Source of the DNA: Parablautia muri
GTDB taxonomy: Bacteria; Bacillota; Clostridia; Lachnospirales; Lachnospiraceae
NCBI RefSeq assembly: GCF_009917485.1
Contig: NZ_QZDT01000001.1
Span: 1-64,000 of the forward strand
Direction: 5' to 3'
Length of the DNA stretch: 64,000 bases
The position numbers were made by a program, and so were the translations under genes. Numbering within the stretch: position 1 is the first letter of the stretch; the number at the start of each line of letters is the position of its first letter. Positions 1 to 9,304 of the stretch are shown here, in pieces. Under the pieces are notes generated by a model. The model saw only the letters and a list, made by a program, of their open reading frames with translations. It did not search any database and was not told where the DNA came from.

Positions 1-79
1 TCATTCATCTGAGATATGTAACTATAAATTCCTTGATTTTTTAAGGAAAATCACTTGACAATATAGGGAGGTAAACAAA

Positions 80-292
80 ATGAGAAATCAGGAAATTTTA
101 GCTATGGGGAGAAAACCGGAAACGATTTATACAACCCAAAAAAAGAATCAGGAAAAGGAAAGAAGATCAGCTTTCAGAATACATCATAATAATAGGTTTT
201 TAGAAGAATTAATCAAAAAGTTTTTTGGTAATGACATGAGACGTTGCTACGTATATATCAATGGTATCTCAATGCCGGTATCTCACGCTTAA
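80..292 (+). CDS. small basic hypothetical protein (70 aa)
   Basis: I do not recognise this protein. It has a good Shine-Dalgarno (GGGAGG, about 7 nt before the ATG), which supports it being real despite its 70 codons. The sequence is lysine/arginine-rich in the first two thirds, with no membrane segment or signal peptide, and ends in a short hydrophobic stretch containing RRCYVYINGISMP. It is followed by a 13-bp hairpin that probably ends transcription, and it converges on the ABC-F gene. Its upstream partner, if any, lies outside the window. Confidence 0.5.
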   Translation: MRNQEILAMGRKPETIYTTQKKNQEKERRSAFRIHHNNRFLEELIKKFFGNDMRRCYVYINGISMPVSHA

Positions 293-317
293 TTTTGCTT
301 ATAACTTTTTTACTTTT

Positions 318-351
318 ATGAGGATGACATAAAATAGTATGTCATCCTCAT
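318..351. terminator. 13-bp perfect hairpin between convergent genes
   Basis: ATGAGGATGACAT and its exact reverse complement are separated by an 8-nt loop. The hairpin lies between the 70-aa gene and the end of the ABC-F gene. Neither side has a clean U-run, so it is a probable bidirectional terminator or RNA-end stabiliser, not a textbook one. Confidence 0.55.
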
Positions 352-413
352 ATCAATAGCTAATAGGCTGTCTTGCAAGGCGTAATAGCGTTTAATCTAA
401 TTCGTAACAATAA

Positions 414-1991
414 TTATAATTCTACTACTTTTGTAGCCACCTTTTTAAGGAAAGCTTTATCATGCTCCACAAGTATCATAGTAGGTTTAAATTTTAAAAT
501 CAATTCTTCTATCTGCATACGCGAAAACACATCAATAAAATTAAGAGGTTCATCCCATATATAAAGATGGGCTTTCTTGCAAAGACTTCCGGCTATAAGA
601 ATTTTTTTCTTTTGTCCTCCACTGTAATTTTCTATATTCTTTTCAAATTGAATCCTGGGAAAATCCAGTTTTCTTAAAAGCGCCATAAACAATGTTCCGT
701 CAATCCCGTTTTCAGACGCATAATCTTTCACTGTTCCATGAAGCATGGAGGTATCCTGAGAGCAATAAGATACAATCATCTGATTGGGCACTTCAATATT
801 ACCTTTTTCCAAAATGGGAACATCCTTTATCAAATGTTTAAAACTTTCCACATTTTCATTATTTTTTTTATATACCTGTTTTAAAATTGTCTTGATAATA
901 CTGGATTTTCCACATCCATTTTTCCCTTTTAGAAAAATTCTTTCACCCTGTCTGACTTCCAGATTAAATCCACATATAATTTTCTTTTTAGTATCATCAA
1001 TATTATTTTCTTGTTGAGAATCAGGATATGCAATCGTACAATCCTCCATAACAACTAATTTTTCCTTATAATGCTTCAAAGGAAGAATCTTTAAATCCTC
1101 CACAGTTTCCAGATTCTTTAAAAGCCCTGATTTTTCATCTATTTCTCTCTGCTGTCTTCGCTCCAGATTTTTGCGTCTCATCTGCATTCTCCGGGATTTT
1201 TCTCCTACATAAGCTCTGGTATCTATGCATTTCTCATATTTGTTAGATTTTTCTCCTATCTTCGTTGCTTCTACATTATCAGCCCACTGTTTTGTTACCC
1301 TGGCCGATTCTGTCAATCTCCGTATATCTTTTTTCAGACGCTCATTTTCAGCTAGCTCATAGGCATCCTGTCTTTTTTTATTTTCCCACCAGGAACTAAA
1401 ATTTCCCTGTTGTACTTCAATCGTTTCTTTGTTTATGACCAACACATGATCCACACAGCCATCCATAAAATTTCTGTCGTGGGAAACAAGGATAAATCCT
1501 TTTTTGTTGTTTAAATATTTTTTTAAAGTTTCTCTTGCCTCCATATCCAAATGGTTGGTAGGCTCGTCAATCAACAAAAAATGATTATCCTTTGAAAAAA
1601 GAAGCGCCAGCATTACCTTCGTCTGCTCTCCGCTGCTTAAAGTAGAAAAAGATCTGTAAAAAATCTCCCCATCTACATTCATTAAATTTAATTCTCTGCA
1701 TATTTTCCAAAATTCATAATCAGGATAAATTTCTTCTATCACATCAATTGTATTTTTATTTTTATCCTGAATTTCAAAGGGAAAATAATCAAAAACAACG
1801 CTGGAACTTATACTGCCTTTAAATTCATACATTCCTGTTAACAGCTTTAAAAAAGTAGTCTTCCCTTTTCCGTTCCTTGCAATAAATCCTAATTTCCAGT
1901 CCGTATCAATTTGAAAGGACACATTTTCAAAAATATTATCATAACTCCCTTCATAATAAAAAGTCATATGATTAACACTAATCTGTGACAT
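414..1991 (-). CDS. ABC-F ribosome-protection ATPase, Lsa/Vga-like
   Basis: This is a soluble protein with two ABC domains and no membrane domain. Domain 1 has Walker A (ARNGKGKTT), signature LSSGEQ and Walker B LLIDEPTNHLD. A charged linker of roughly 100 residues follows. Domain 2 has KGKNGCGKSS, signature YSGGQKK and the unusual Walker B IWDEPLNFID, a form I associate with the Lsa/Vga branch. That branch protects the ribosome from lincosamides, streptogramin A and pleuromutilins by ejecting the drug; the resistance spectrum here is inferred. I chose the ATG at 1991 over the one at 1997 because AAGGAGG is 7 nt away. The leader upstream contains a terminator hairpin and a small peptide ORF, which suggests drug-inducible attenuation. 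It lies downstream of araD on the same strand but probably has its own promoter. Confidence 0.85.
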   Translation of the reverse strand: MSQISVNHMTFYYEGSYDNIFENVSFQIDTDWKLGFIARNGKGKTTFLKLLTGMYEFKGSISSSVVFDYFPFEIQDKNKNTIDVIEEIYPDYEFWKICRELNLMNVDGEIFYRSFSTLSSGEQTKVMLALLFSKDNHFLLIDEPTNHLDMEARETLKKYLNNKKGFILVSHDRNFMDGCVDHVLVINKETIEVQQGNFSSWWENKKRQDAYELAENERLKKDIRRLTESARVTKQWADNVEATKIGEKSNKYEKCIDTRAYVGEKSRRMQMRRKNLERRQQREIDEKSGLLKNLETVEDLKILPLKHYKEKLVVMEDCTIAYPDSQQENNIDDTKKKIICGFNLEVRQGERIFLKGKNGCGKSSIIKTILKQVYKKNNENVESFKHLIKDVPILEKGNIEVPNQMIVSYCSQDTSMLHGTVKDYASENGIDGTLFMALLRKLDFPRIQFEKNIENYSGGQKKKILIAGSLCKKAHLYIWDEPLNFIDVFSRMQIEELILKFKPTMILVEHDKAFLKKVATKVVEL

Positions 1992-2050
1992 ATGCATTCC
2001 TCCTTACCGGAAAGCTGGCCAACCACGCTTTCATACATCTTTTTTTGGCT

Positions 2051-2083
2051 GCAAAAAGGTGCAGAAGAAAACTTCTACACCTT
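2051..2083 (-). terminator. intrinsic terminator/attenuator in the ABC-F leader
   Basis: On the minus strand a 12-bp stem (AAGGTGTAGAAG with CTTCTGCACCTT, one G-T pair) with a TTTT loop runs into a U-stretch (CCTTTTTGC). It ends about 60 nt before the ABC-F start codon. A strong terminator directly in front of its gene and inside the leader is the expected arrangement for transcription attenuation; it would also stop read-through from araD. Confidence 0.75.
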
Positions 2084-2321
2084 AAAACATGTCACAAACT
2101 ATAAGAAAATTATATAACAAAAATATTCTTGCAATGTTATAAATCTTATTATCATTCACATATAAACACAGCAACTACACAAATATATTTAAAATATGAA
2201 CAGACATAACATTTATTTTATTATAGTAATATAGTAAGCATAAAAAGGATTTTAGATGCTTTTCTAAGATATTCTGAAAACCTCTTAGAAAGTTTCTTCT
2301 ACACACAACTTATTCAATTTG

Positions 2322-2345
2322 TTATTTTGTAGAAAAAATAAACAT
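2322..2345 (-). CDS. candidate 7-aa leader peptide of the ABC-F gene
   Basis: ATG-TTT-ATT-TTT-TCT-ACA-AAA-TAA encodes MFIFSTK. A near-perfect Shine-Dalgarno AAAGGAG lies 8 nt before the ATG. It is about 25 nt downstream of a candidate promoter that begins right after araD. It resembles the short upstream ORFs on which antibiotic-stalled ribosomes trigger antitermination of ABC-F and erm genes. Function is inferred. The distance to the attenuator (about 240 nt) is longer than usual. Confidence 0.45.
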   Translation of the reverse strand: MFIFSTK

Positions 2346-2375
2346 CTGCACATCTCCTTTACTTTTACTATCATT

Positions 2376-2404
2376 AAGCTATCAAAAAATATCTGTTTTG
2401 TCAA
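2376..2404 (-). promoter_or_regulatory. candidate promoter for the ABC-F leader
   Basis: Consensus -35 TTGACA (2404-2399), a 17-nt spacer and a weak -10 TAGCTT (2381-2376), immediately after the araD stop codon. The perfect -35 and the leader ORF with Shine-Dalgarno just downstream support it; the -10 is poor. Confidence 0.45.
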
Positions 2405-2412
2405 TCCCAAAA

Positions 2413-3111
2413 TTATATTGATTGGCCGTAATAAGCATTTGCCCCATGTTTTCTGTAGTAATGCTTATCTTGAAGCTCACTTGGAGCAGGGGCAGCCTTA
2501 GGATGGATGGTCTCTGTCCTGTACGCCATTTTAGCCACTTCCTCAAGAACTACCGCATTATGAACCGCATCCAGAGCATCCTTTCCCCATGCAAAAGGAC
2601 CATGATTTTTGCAGAGCACGGCAGGTACAGCCATAGGATCCTTATTCATACGGATAAATTCATTCACAATTAAATGTCCGGTATTTTCTTCATAGGCATC
2701 TTCAATTTCTTCCTTTGTCAGGCATCTTAAGCATGGCACTTCCCCATAGATATAATCTGCATGGGTTGTACCATAACAGGGTATGCTCCTGCCTGCCTGT
2801 GCCCAGCTTGTAGCATAGGAGGAATGTGTATGGACAATTCCGCCTATTTCCGGGAAAGCTTTGTAAAGCTCTAGATGTGTGGCCGTATCGGAAGAAGGCT
2901 TTAAATTTCCTTCTATTTTATTTCCTTCCAAATCCATAACCACCATATCATCCGGCGTCAATTTATCATAATCAACACCGCTTGGCTTTATCACAAACAA
3001 TCCCTTTTCCTTATCAATACCGCTGACATTTCCCCATGTAAAAGTAACAAGACCATGCTCCGGTAATTTCATATTGGCTTCATAAACTATTTTCTTTAAT
3101 TCTTCTAACAT
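2413..3111 (-). CDS. araD: L-ribulose-5-phosphate 4-epimerase
   Basis: Interconverts L-ribulose-5-phosphate and D-xylulose-5-phosphate, the last step feeding arabinose into the pentose phosphate pathway. It is a class II aldolase/AraD-fold, zinc-dependent cytoplasmic enzyme. Visible landmarks are WGNVSG near the N-terminus, the phosphate-binding KPSG region, the zinc-ligand HTHS motif and a third His in KNHGPFAWG. Length (232 aa) fits the family (about 230). I prefer the ATG at 3111 to the one at 3123 because GGAG is correctly spaced only from the former. It is the last gene of the araR-araA-araB-araD group. Confidence 0.95.
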   Translation of the reverse strand: MLEELKKIVYEANMKLPEHGLVTFTWGNVSGIDKEKGLFVIKPSGVDYDKLTPDDMVVMDLEGNKIEGNLKPSSDTATHLELYKAFPEIGGIVHTHSSYATSWAQAGRSIPCYGTTHADYIYGEVPCLRCLTKEEIEDAYEENTGHLIVNEFIRMNKDPMAVPAVLCKNHGPFAWGKDALDAVHNAVVLEEVAKMAYRTETIHPKAAPAPSELQDKHYYRKHGANAYYGQSI

Positions 3112-3186
3112 TATTTTCTCCATTCCATAACAACAAACGCCATCATACTTTACAACGCTTATTGAATAAAAAATTAATTGTTATTA

Positions 3187-4776
3187 TTATAATGCGTCAA
3201 CTGCCGCATGTTCAATCGCAAGGCCTTTCATATACCGTTCCATAAACTGGTCAAACCCTTCCACATCCTTCTTATCAGGTTCCATTTTACTTCCGGCCTG
3301 ACCATTAAAAATCTTATTTTTAAGATAATTTTCCAGACTTTCATTTTCCTCTTTACAGGACATATAAGTTGCCAAAAGTGCGATTCCCCATGCTCCGCCT
3401 TCTCCGGCAGTTTCCATTACTGAAACAGGCGTATTCATAGCTGCCGCCGCTATTTTTTGTCCCACTCCTTTTGTCTTGAAGAAACCGCCATGGCCAAACA
3501 TTTCATCTACTTGAACATCTTCTTCCTTAAACAATAAATCAAGACCTGCTTTCAATGCTGCAAGAGATGAATATAAATGTGTCCGCATAAAGTTTGCCAG
3601 ATTAAATTTATCTTCCGCTTTTCTGACAAACAAAGGAGCTCCTTCTGCAAACCCTGTTACAGGCTCGCCTGAAAAATAATTATAGGAAATCAAACCGCCA
3701 CAATTTGCATCCCCTTCCAGAGCTTTGTTGTAAAGAACGGAAAATAACTGATTTTTATCTACCTTAGCGCCGATACTCTCTGCAAATTCGTCAAATAAAC
3801 CCACCCATGCATTTAAATCGGAAGTACAGTTATTGCAGTGAACCATACCAACCAATGCGCCATCCGGTGTAGTAACAAGGTCAATTTCAGGATGAACCTT
3901 CTTAAGCTCCTTTTCCAATACAATCATAGCAAATACGGAAGTTCCGGCAGAAACATTTCCTGTTCTCTTTGCCACACTGTTTGTAGCCGCCATTCCGGTT
4001 CCTGCGTCTCCTTCGGGAGGACATACAGGGATATCCGCCTGTAATTTACCGCTTACATCCAGCAAAGCAGCTCCTTCTTTCGTGAGCGAACCGCCAATCT
4101 CTCCCGCTGTCATAATTTCAGGCAATATATCTTTCAGTTTCCAGCTAAATCCTTCACCGCTTACCAATTGACCAAATTTGTCCATCATACCCTGGTCATA
4201 ATCGCCTGTATTGATATCAATTGGGAACATACCCGAAGCATCACCTACACCAATTACTTTATTTCCTGTAAGTTTGTAATGGACATATCCGGCAAGAGTT
4301 GTAATAAAAGCAACATCTTTTACATGTTCTTCTTTATTTAAAATAGCCTGATACAAATGAGCTATGCTCCATCTTTGAGGAATATTATAATTAAATTCTT
4401 TCGTAAGCTTGTAAGCAGCCTCCTCGGTTATGGTATTTCTCCACGTTCTGAAGGGGACCAGAAGATTATCCTCCTTATCAAAAGCCAGATAACCATGCAT
4501 CATGGCGGACACTCCCATGGAACCTATCTTTGTAATTACCGTATCATATTTTTCCTTTACATCCTTAAGTAAATCCTGATAACACCCCTGCATTCCTTTC
4601 CATACGTCTTCTAAAGAATAGGTCCAAATGCCGTTTACATATTGATTTTCCCACTCATAAGCGCCCGATGCCAAAGGAGCTCCTGTTTCATCAATAAGCA
4701 CAGCCTTAATTCTGGTGGAACCTAATTCAATGCCAAGAGAAGTTTTACCTTCTTCAATTAATAATTTTTTGTCCAT
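3187..4776 (-). CDS. araB: L-ribulokinase, FGGY family
   Basis: An FGGY-type sugar kinase that by context phosphorylates L-ribulose to L-ribulose-5-phosphate. The N-terminal ATPase-fold start [18 protein letters not shown], the central [15 protein letters not shown] stretch and the downstream GTSVFAMIV are actin-like kinase landmarks. Residues near the C-terminus ([13 protein letters not shown]) match the adenine-binding region of the family. The assignment to ribulose rests on its position between araA and araD; by sequence alone it could be read as a xylulokinase-like protein. The start at 4776 has AAGGAG suitably upstream; the longer start at 4809 lacks a site. A hairpin separates it from araA. 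Confidence 0.85.
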   Translation of the reverse strand: MDKKLLIEEGKTSLGIELGSTRIKAVLIDETGAPLASGAYEWENQYVNGIWTYSLEDVWKGMQGCYQDLLKDVKEKYDTVITKIGSMGVSAMMHGYLAFDKEDNLLVPFRTWRNTITEEAAYKLTKEFNYNIPQRWSIAHLYQAILNKEEHVKDVAFITTLAGYVHYKLTGNKVIGVGDASGMFPIDINTGDYDQGMMDKFGQLVSGEGFSWKLKDILPEIMTAGEIGGSLTKEGAALLDVSGKLQADIPVCPPEGDAGTGMAATNSVAKRTGNVSAGTSVFAMIVLEKELKKVHPEIDLVTTPDGALVGMVHCNNCTSDLNAWVGLFDEFAESIGAKVDKNQLFSVLYNKALEGDANCGGLISYNYFSGEPVTGFAEGAPLFVRKAEDKFNLANFMRTHLYSSLAALKAGLDLLFKEEDVQVDEMFGHGGFFKTKGVGQKIAAAAMNTPVSVMETAGEGGAWGIALLATYMSCKEENESLENYLKNKIFNGQAGSKMEPDKKDVEGFDQFMERYMKGLAIEHAAVDAL

Positions 4777-4829
4777 ACCCTTTTCTCCTTCTATAATATA
4801 ATAAACCAATACTTTTACTTTAGGCTTTC

Positions 4830-4854
4830 TAAGGCAGCATGTTTTGCTGCCCTA
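4830..4854 (-). promoter_or_regulatory. hairpin in the araA-araB intergenic region
   Basis: GGCAGC and GCTGCC (4833-4838 and 4846-4851) with flanking pairs enclose a 7-nt loop. No U-run follows on the minus strand, so it is more likely an mRNA processing or stability element that sets araA and araB levels than a terminator. Confidence 0.4.
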
Positions 4855-4906
4855 AAAATTCTATTTTTTGCTGATGTGAGAAATATGACAGTATTTCATT
4901 GCTTTA

Positions 4907-6403
4907 TTATCTGTAAAATACTTCCCCCAACATAAGATCTTTCTTGAAATCCCGAATCTTTGTGTCTTTATCAATATATACTGCTTCAATATTCATTGCA
5001 TTTGCCCAATCTCCCATTTGTTCTGCCGTAAGGTCGTAGCTAAATGCCGTATGATGAGCCCCTCCTGCAAGAATCCAAGCTTCAGCTCCTGTATACATGT
5101 CCGGTTCAGGGGTCCAGAAATTATTTGCAACCGGAAGATTCGGCATAGGTTTTTCAACCTTTTTGCACTCTACATCATTGATGATTAAGCGGAATCTATT
5201 GCCTAAATCAATCAGTGAAGTTGCAACACCATGTCCAACTTTGGAAGAAAATACTAATCTTGCAGGGTCTTCCCGATCACCCATGCTTAAAGGCTGGCAC
5301 TTAATACTGATAGGTCCTTCGGCCAAACTGGGGCAAACCTCAAGCATATGCGCCTGTAAAATTCCTTCTTTTCCTTTGACAAGATTATAGGTATAGTCCT
5401 CCAGCATAGAAGTACCTTTAGGATTCTTAAGATCCCCGGTCATAATCTTCATAAGGCGCACCATAGCGGCAACCTTCCAGTCACCTTCCGCACCAAAACC
5501 ATAACCTTTTTCCATAAGTCTTTGAATTGCCAATCCGGGAAGCTGCTTTAAAGCGCCTAAATCTCCAAAATGTGTTACAATCGCCTGATAGTTCTTTTCT
5601 TCCAGGAATCTTTCAAATCCCAATTCAATCTGAGCCTGAACAGCTACATGTTTTTTAAATTCATCCGCATCTCTGCCTTCTAACAGAATTTCATACTTAT
5701 CATAATATTCATCTACCAGGGCATTTACATCTGATACAGATACGCCATCCACACTTTCAGCAATTTTATTTACAGGATAAGCGTCTATTTCCCAACCAAA
5801 TTTAATCTGTGCTTCTACCTTGTCACCCTCTGTAACTGCTACGTTACGCATATTATCCGCCACACGCATAACACGGATATGACTGCTTTCAATAATTCCA
5901 ATTGCCGTTCTCATCCAGGACGCTATTTTTGCAATCACAACTTCGTCTGTCCAATGTCCTACTACCACCTTACGTTCTATGCGCATTCTGCTTACAATGT
6001 GTCCATATTCACGGTCACCATGAGCAGATTGGTTTTCATTCATGAAATCCATGTCAATACTGTCATAAGGAAGTTCTTCATTAAACTGTGTGTGTAAATG
6101 AAGAAGCGGTTTTCTAAATTCCTGTAACCCTAAAATCCATGACTTAGCAGGTGAAAAGGTATGCATCCAGGTAATAATACCTGCACATGTGTCATCCAGA
6201 TTTGCTTCATTAAAAGTTTTCCTGATCAGTTCATTGGTTATCAAAGTAGGTTTCCATACCACCTCATAAGGAAGGATGCCGGACTTATTTAAACCTTCCA
6301 CCATTTTTTGCGAATGTTCCGCTACCTTTCTTAAACATTCATCCCCATACAAATCCTGTGACCCCGTACAAAACCAAAACTTGTATTCTTTCTTCTGCAA
6401 CAT
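4907..6403 (-). CDS. araA: L-arabinose isomerase
   Basis: Converts L-arabinose to L-ribulose, the first step of the pathway; Mn-dependent and cytoplasmic. The protein has the family's usual length (498 aa). The segments that carry the four metal/catalytic residues are all intact: GAEGDWK, MLEDYTY, AHMLEVCPS and AGGAHHTAF. The N-terminus FWFCTGSQDLYG is canonical. The start has AAGGAGG 7 nt upstream. It is preceded by araR (67-nt gap) and followed by araB, so the four genes probably form one unit. No arabinose transporter lies beside them. Confidence 0.97.
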   Translation of the reverse strand: MLQKKEYKFWFCTGSQDLYGDECLRKVAEHSQKMVEGLNKSGILPYEVVWKPTLITNELIRKTFNEANLDDTCAGIITWMHTFSPAKSWILGLQEFRKPLLHLHTQFNEELPYDSIDMDFMNENQSAHGDREYGHIVSRMRIERKVVVGHWTDEVVIAKIASWMRTAIGIIESSHIRVMRVADNMRNVAVTEGDKVEAQIKFGWEIDAYPVNKIAESVDGVSVSDVNALVDEYYDKYEILLEGRDADEFKKHVAVQAQIELGFERFLEEKNYQAIVTHFGDLGALKQLPGLAIQRLMEKGYGFGAEGDWKVAAMVRLMKIMTGDLKNPKGTSMLEDYTYNLVKGKEGILQAHMLEVCPSLAEGPISIKCQPLSMGDREDPARLVFSSKVGHGVATSLIDLGNRFRLIINDVECKKVEKPMPNLPVANNFWTPEPDMYTGAEAWILAGGAHHTAFSYDLTAEQMGDWANAMNIEAVYIDKDTKIRDFKKDLMLGEVFYR

Positions 6404-6470
6404 AAAAATACCTCCTTAAATATAATTTTAACCCTCAAATCTGTTTTACGCTATTATCAGATTCTCATAT

Positions 6471-7610
6471 TTAAATGGTATAACTTGTATGGTTATCATT
6501 ACAAGTTGTTTTTTTACAACTTGAATTACCAATCACAATTTCCGGTTCAATTAAAATCTTCCGCTTATTTCCTGTTTCCTCACCGCACCTGATTAAATCC
6601 AGCATCAATTCCGCCGCCATCTCACCGAGCTTTTCCTGAGGATGGACAATGGTGGTAAGTTTAAATCCATTGCTGCTTGCAATATAAGAATTATCATATC
6701 CGGTCACTGACACATCCTCAGGTACTTTAAGTCCTGCATCATTTAATGCCTGTATGACTTTTATGGCAATCTGGTCGTTATAACACACAACAGCATCCAT
6801 TGGATAATTGTTGACAGCCATATGATAAATACTCTCATAAGCATGAATCTTCCTATCTTCCGTATAAAACCAAACTACCTTATCAGGATCGTATAAAATA
6901 TTTGCCTCCTGCAATGCCAGCACATATCCTTTATGTCTGTTCTGCCCCTGTATATCATCAGACTTAAAGACCCCTATGATATTTCTATTTCCCATTTCAA
7001 TTAAATATTTGGTAATCATATAACCGCCTTTGCAATCATCCATCAGTACCTGCGGTTTATCATGCATTTTCGAAAAACATCCCTGTATAAAAACATAAGG
7101 AATCCCATATTCCTCTAACTTCTGGTATAAATCTATATGCTTACAATAAATTTGACTTTTACTTGGCTCAATGATAATCCCATCAATATCTTTTTCCAAA
7201 AGCTCTTTAAGACAATTTGCCTCCTGGCTTCTGGAATTTCTGGTGTTTTTTAAAATAATACTATACCCTTCTTTTGTAAGTACGGTATCAATCCCATTTA
7301 TCACTCTTGGAAAAATATAATCAGACAAATAAGTCGTTACCACCGCTATATTTTTTGAGTTTCTGTTATGGTGAACAGGTTTCGAACAAAAAGTCCCTCT
7401 CCCATGTTCCGCATAAACATATCCGGCATTTTCCAAAATGGACAAAGCCTTTCTCACCGTCTGCCGGCTTATATGATACGCAGAAGACAATTCATTTTCC
7501 GAAGGCAGCTTATCTCCCATACGAATTTCTCCTGATAAAATCTTTCCCTTCAAATCTTCCATTAATCTTATATATTTAAGTTCTTTCTGCACATTATTTT
7601 GATTAGACAT
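6471..7610 (-). CDS. araR: AraR-type arabinose repressor (GntR-LacI hybrid)
   Basis: Residues about 8-75 form a GntR-type winged helix (DKLPSENELSSAYHISRQTV is the recognition core). Residues about 85-370 are a LacI/periplasmic-binding-like sugar-sensing domain (IAVVTTYLSDYIFP, VTGYDNS, TTIVHPQEKLGE). This two-part design is the AraR architecture of Firmicutes, in which arabinose releases the repressor from operators. Being first in the ara gene group suggests autoregulation. I did not find a convincing pair of AraR operators by eye. The start is supported by AAAAGGA upstream. Confidence 0.88.
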   Translation of the reverse strand: MSNQNNVQKELKYIRLMEDLKGKILSGEIRMGDKLPSENELSSAYHISRQTVRKALSILENAGYVYAEHGRGTFCSKPVHHNRNSKNIAVVTTYLSDYIFPRVINGIDTVLTKEGYSIILKNTRNSRSQEANCLKELLEKDIDGIIIEPSKSQIYCKHIDLYQKLEEYGIPYVFIQGCFSKMHDKPQVLMDDCKGGYMITKYLIEMGNRNIIGVFKSDDIQGQNRHKGYVLALQEANILYDPDKVVWFYTEDRKIHAYESIYHMAVNNYPMDAVVCYNDQIAIKVIQALNDAGLKVPEDVSVTGYDNSYIASSNGFKLTTIVHPQEKLGEMAAELMLDLIRCGEETGNKRKILIEPEIVIGNSSCKKTTCNDNHTSYTI

Positions 7611-7665
7611 TACAATTCCTTTTATCCAACTAATTTTCTTCTATCATATCATAAGTAATCAGTCT

Positions 7666-7699
7666 AAAAAAGGTCTGCATTTTACTGCAAACCTTTTTA
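7666..7699 (-). terminator. intrinsic terminator after the SPFH gene
   Basis: AAAAAGGT.TGCA pairs with TGCA.ACCTTTTT around a 6-nt loop. On the minus strand it runs into TTTTTT. It ends the dnaA-gyrA-SPFH side of the origin cluster and isolates araR. Confidence 0.8.
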
Positions 7700-7732
7700 G
7701 AGCAACATATTAATATTTGTGTGATTTCTGTC

Positions 7733-7752
7733 CAAAATCTAGTAAGATTTTG
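7733..7752. promoter_or_regulatory. 20-nt palindrome CAAAATCT-agta-AGATTTTG
   Basis: A perfect 8-bp inverted repeat with a 4-nt centre lies between the SPFH stop codon and its terminator. It could be a protein-binding site or an extra RNA hairpin. Nothing ties it to a particular regulator. Confidence 0.3.
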
Positions 7753-7778
7753 ACTAATGCTAAACAATTATATTTGAA

Positions 7779-9293
7779 TTAAACATAATCTTCTATCTCA
7801 TTATTTACAACAGCCCCTGAGACGGCGGCAACAGCATCTTTCATCTTGTCATCAGAAATATTGGTTAGATTGATATTTCTGTTAACTTTAGCATCATATG
7901 TACCTGATTTCACAATTTCAGCTAAATCAATTCCAACTGTTTCCTTCATACTCTCAAAAAGCTTTGTCATAACACCCGGAACATTATCAGCTACCGTATT
8001 TACGCCATTACTGTTATCTCCGCCAATAATTGTAATCTTATCAATCTGGGTAAGAGGCTCTGCAATTTTGCCTGCAATTTCAGGTAACACCTGAATCAGC
8101 ATTTCAGCCATAGCGGCATTATTATATTTCTGGTAAGCGATTGCTTTCTTTTCCATAGCCTCAGCCTCCGCAATACCTTTTGCACGAATAGCTTCCGCTT
8201 CTGCCTCACCTACCATTCTGATTCCTTCCGCCTCCTGCTGCTTGGAAAATCTTTGGGCTTCCGCTGTAGCCTTCATTGCTTCTGCTTCTTTTTCACGTTC
8301 AAATTTTTCTGCCTCAGCATTCTTCATTCTTTCATATAATTGTGCTTCTGACTGCTGCTGGCGGGCAAATTTTTCGGCTTCCGCTTTTTTCTTGATTTCC
8401 GCATCCAACGCTTTTTCTTTTACTTCCGCTTCTTTTTGCTTTAAGATGACCTCTTTTTCCTGCTTTGCAATGCTTGCTTCCTGGGTAGCGATTTCAATTG
8501 TTTTCCTCTGCTCCTGCTCCTGAATACTATAAGCTGCATCAGCCTCTGCGCGTTTTGTATCTTGCATTTTTTGTAACTCAGCTTTTTGAAGGGCAAGTTC
8601 GTTATTTTTCTTTGCTATTTCACGCTCCGCATTTATTCTGGCATCATTTGCCTGTTTATCAGCCTCCGCCTTTGCAACGGCTATCTCTTTTTCTGCTTCT
8701 GCTTTTGCAATAGCTGCTTTTTTCTTGATTTGGGATATATTATCAATACCCAAATCATCAATCACACCATTGCCATCCGCAAAATTCTGGACATTAAAGC
8801 TGACAATATCAAGACCCATTGCCGCCAAATCAGGTTCGGCATTTTCTTTTACAAGATTAGCAAATTTCTGCCTGTCGCTGACCATTTCCTCAAGTCTCAT
8901 ACGGCCAACGATTTCTCTCATGTTACCTTCAAGAACTTCTCTTGCAATACCGCCAATATATTGTGTATTTTGATTTAAAAAGTTTTCCGCTGCAAGGGCA
9001 AGCTTTTCCTTTTCACTGCTTATTTTAACATTTACTGCCGCATCTACCTGGATATTGATATAATCCGCCGTAGGAACCGCATTGGATGTTTTAACATCAA
9101 TGGGAATCAGCTTTAGGCTTAACTTATCTATTCTTTCAAAGTATGGAATTTTGACACTTGATTTCCCTATGATTACTTTTTTGCGCAGACCGGAAATAAT
9201 ATAAGCCGTATCCGGAGGTGCCTTCTTATATCCGGTTATTAAAATAATTACTACAAAAATGATTACAATTACTGCAATTATTACTCCTACCAT
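7779..9293 (-). CDS. flotillin-like SPFH/band-7 membrane scaffold protein
   Basis: Flotillins organise membrane microdomains. The N-terminus is one hydrophobic segment (about residues 3-20). It is followed by an SPFH domain (about 25-190) and a long Ala/Glu/Lys-rich coiled coil (about 195-390) built of repeated AEA units such as AKAEAEKEIAVAKAEA. The C-terminal tail is less charged. This is the FloT/YqiK layout and the 504-aa length fits. It begins 11 nt after the gyrA stop, with its Shine-Dalgarno AAGGAGGGGG overlapping that junction, so it is likely co-transcribed with gyrA and ends at the terminator at 7666-7699. The gyrA linkage is unusual for this family as I know it. Confidence 0.85.
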   Translation of the reverse strand: MVGVIIAVIVIIFVVIILITGYKKAPPDTAYIISGLRKKVIIGKSSVKIPYFERIDKLSLKLIPIDVKTSNAVPTADYINIQVDAAVNVKISSEKEKLALAAENFLNQNTQYIGGIAREVLEGNMREIVGRMRLEEMVSDRQKFANLVKENAEPDLAAMGLDIVSFNVQNFADGNGVIDDLGIDNISQIKKKAAIAKAEAEKEIAVAKAEADKQANDARINAEREIAKKNNELALQKAELQKMQDTKRAEADAAYSIQEQEQRKTIEIATQEASIAKQEKEVILKQKEAEVKEKALDAEIKKKAEAEKFARQQQSEAQLYERMKNAEAEKFEREKEAEAMKATAEAQRFSKQQEAEGIRMVGEAEAEAIRAKGIAEAEAMEKKAIAYQKYNNAAMAEMLIQVLPEIAGKIAEPLTQIDKITIIGGDNSNGVNTVADNVPGVMTKLFESMKETVGIDLAEIVKSGTYDAKVNRNINLTNISDDKMKDAVAAVSGAVVNNEIEDYV

Positions 9294-9304
9294 ACTCCCC
9301 CTCC

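Noticed and set aside
29-48. TTCCTT/AAGGAA hairpin before the first gene as a terminator
   Set aside because: The 6-bp stem is too weak and has no U-run after it; a TTGACA at 55-60 is too close to the start codon to be judged as its promoter.
8586-8978. 130-codon plus-strand frame opposite the SPFH gene
   Set aside because: It mirrors the repetitive coiled-coil coding sequence on the other strand; no Shine-Dalgarno.
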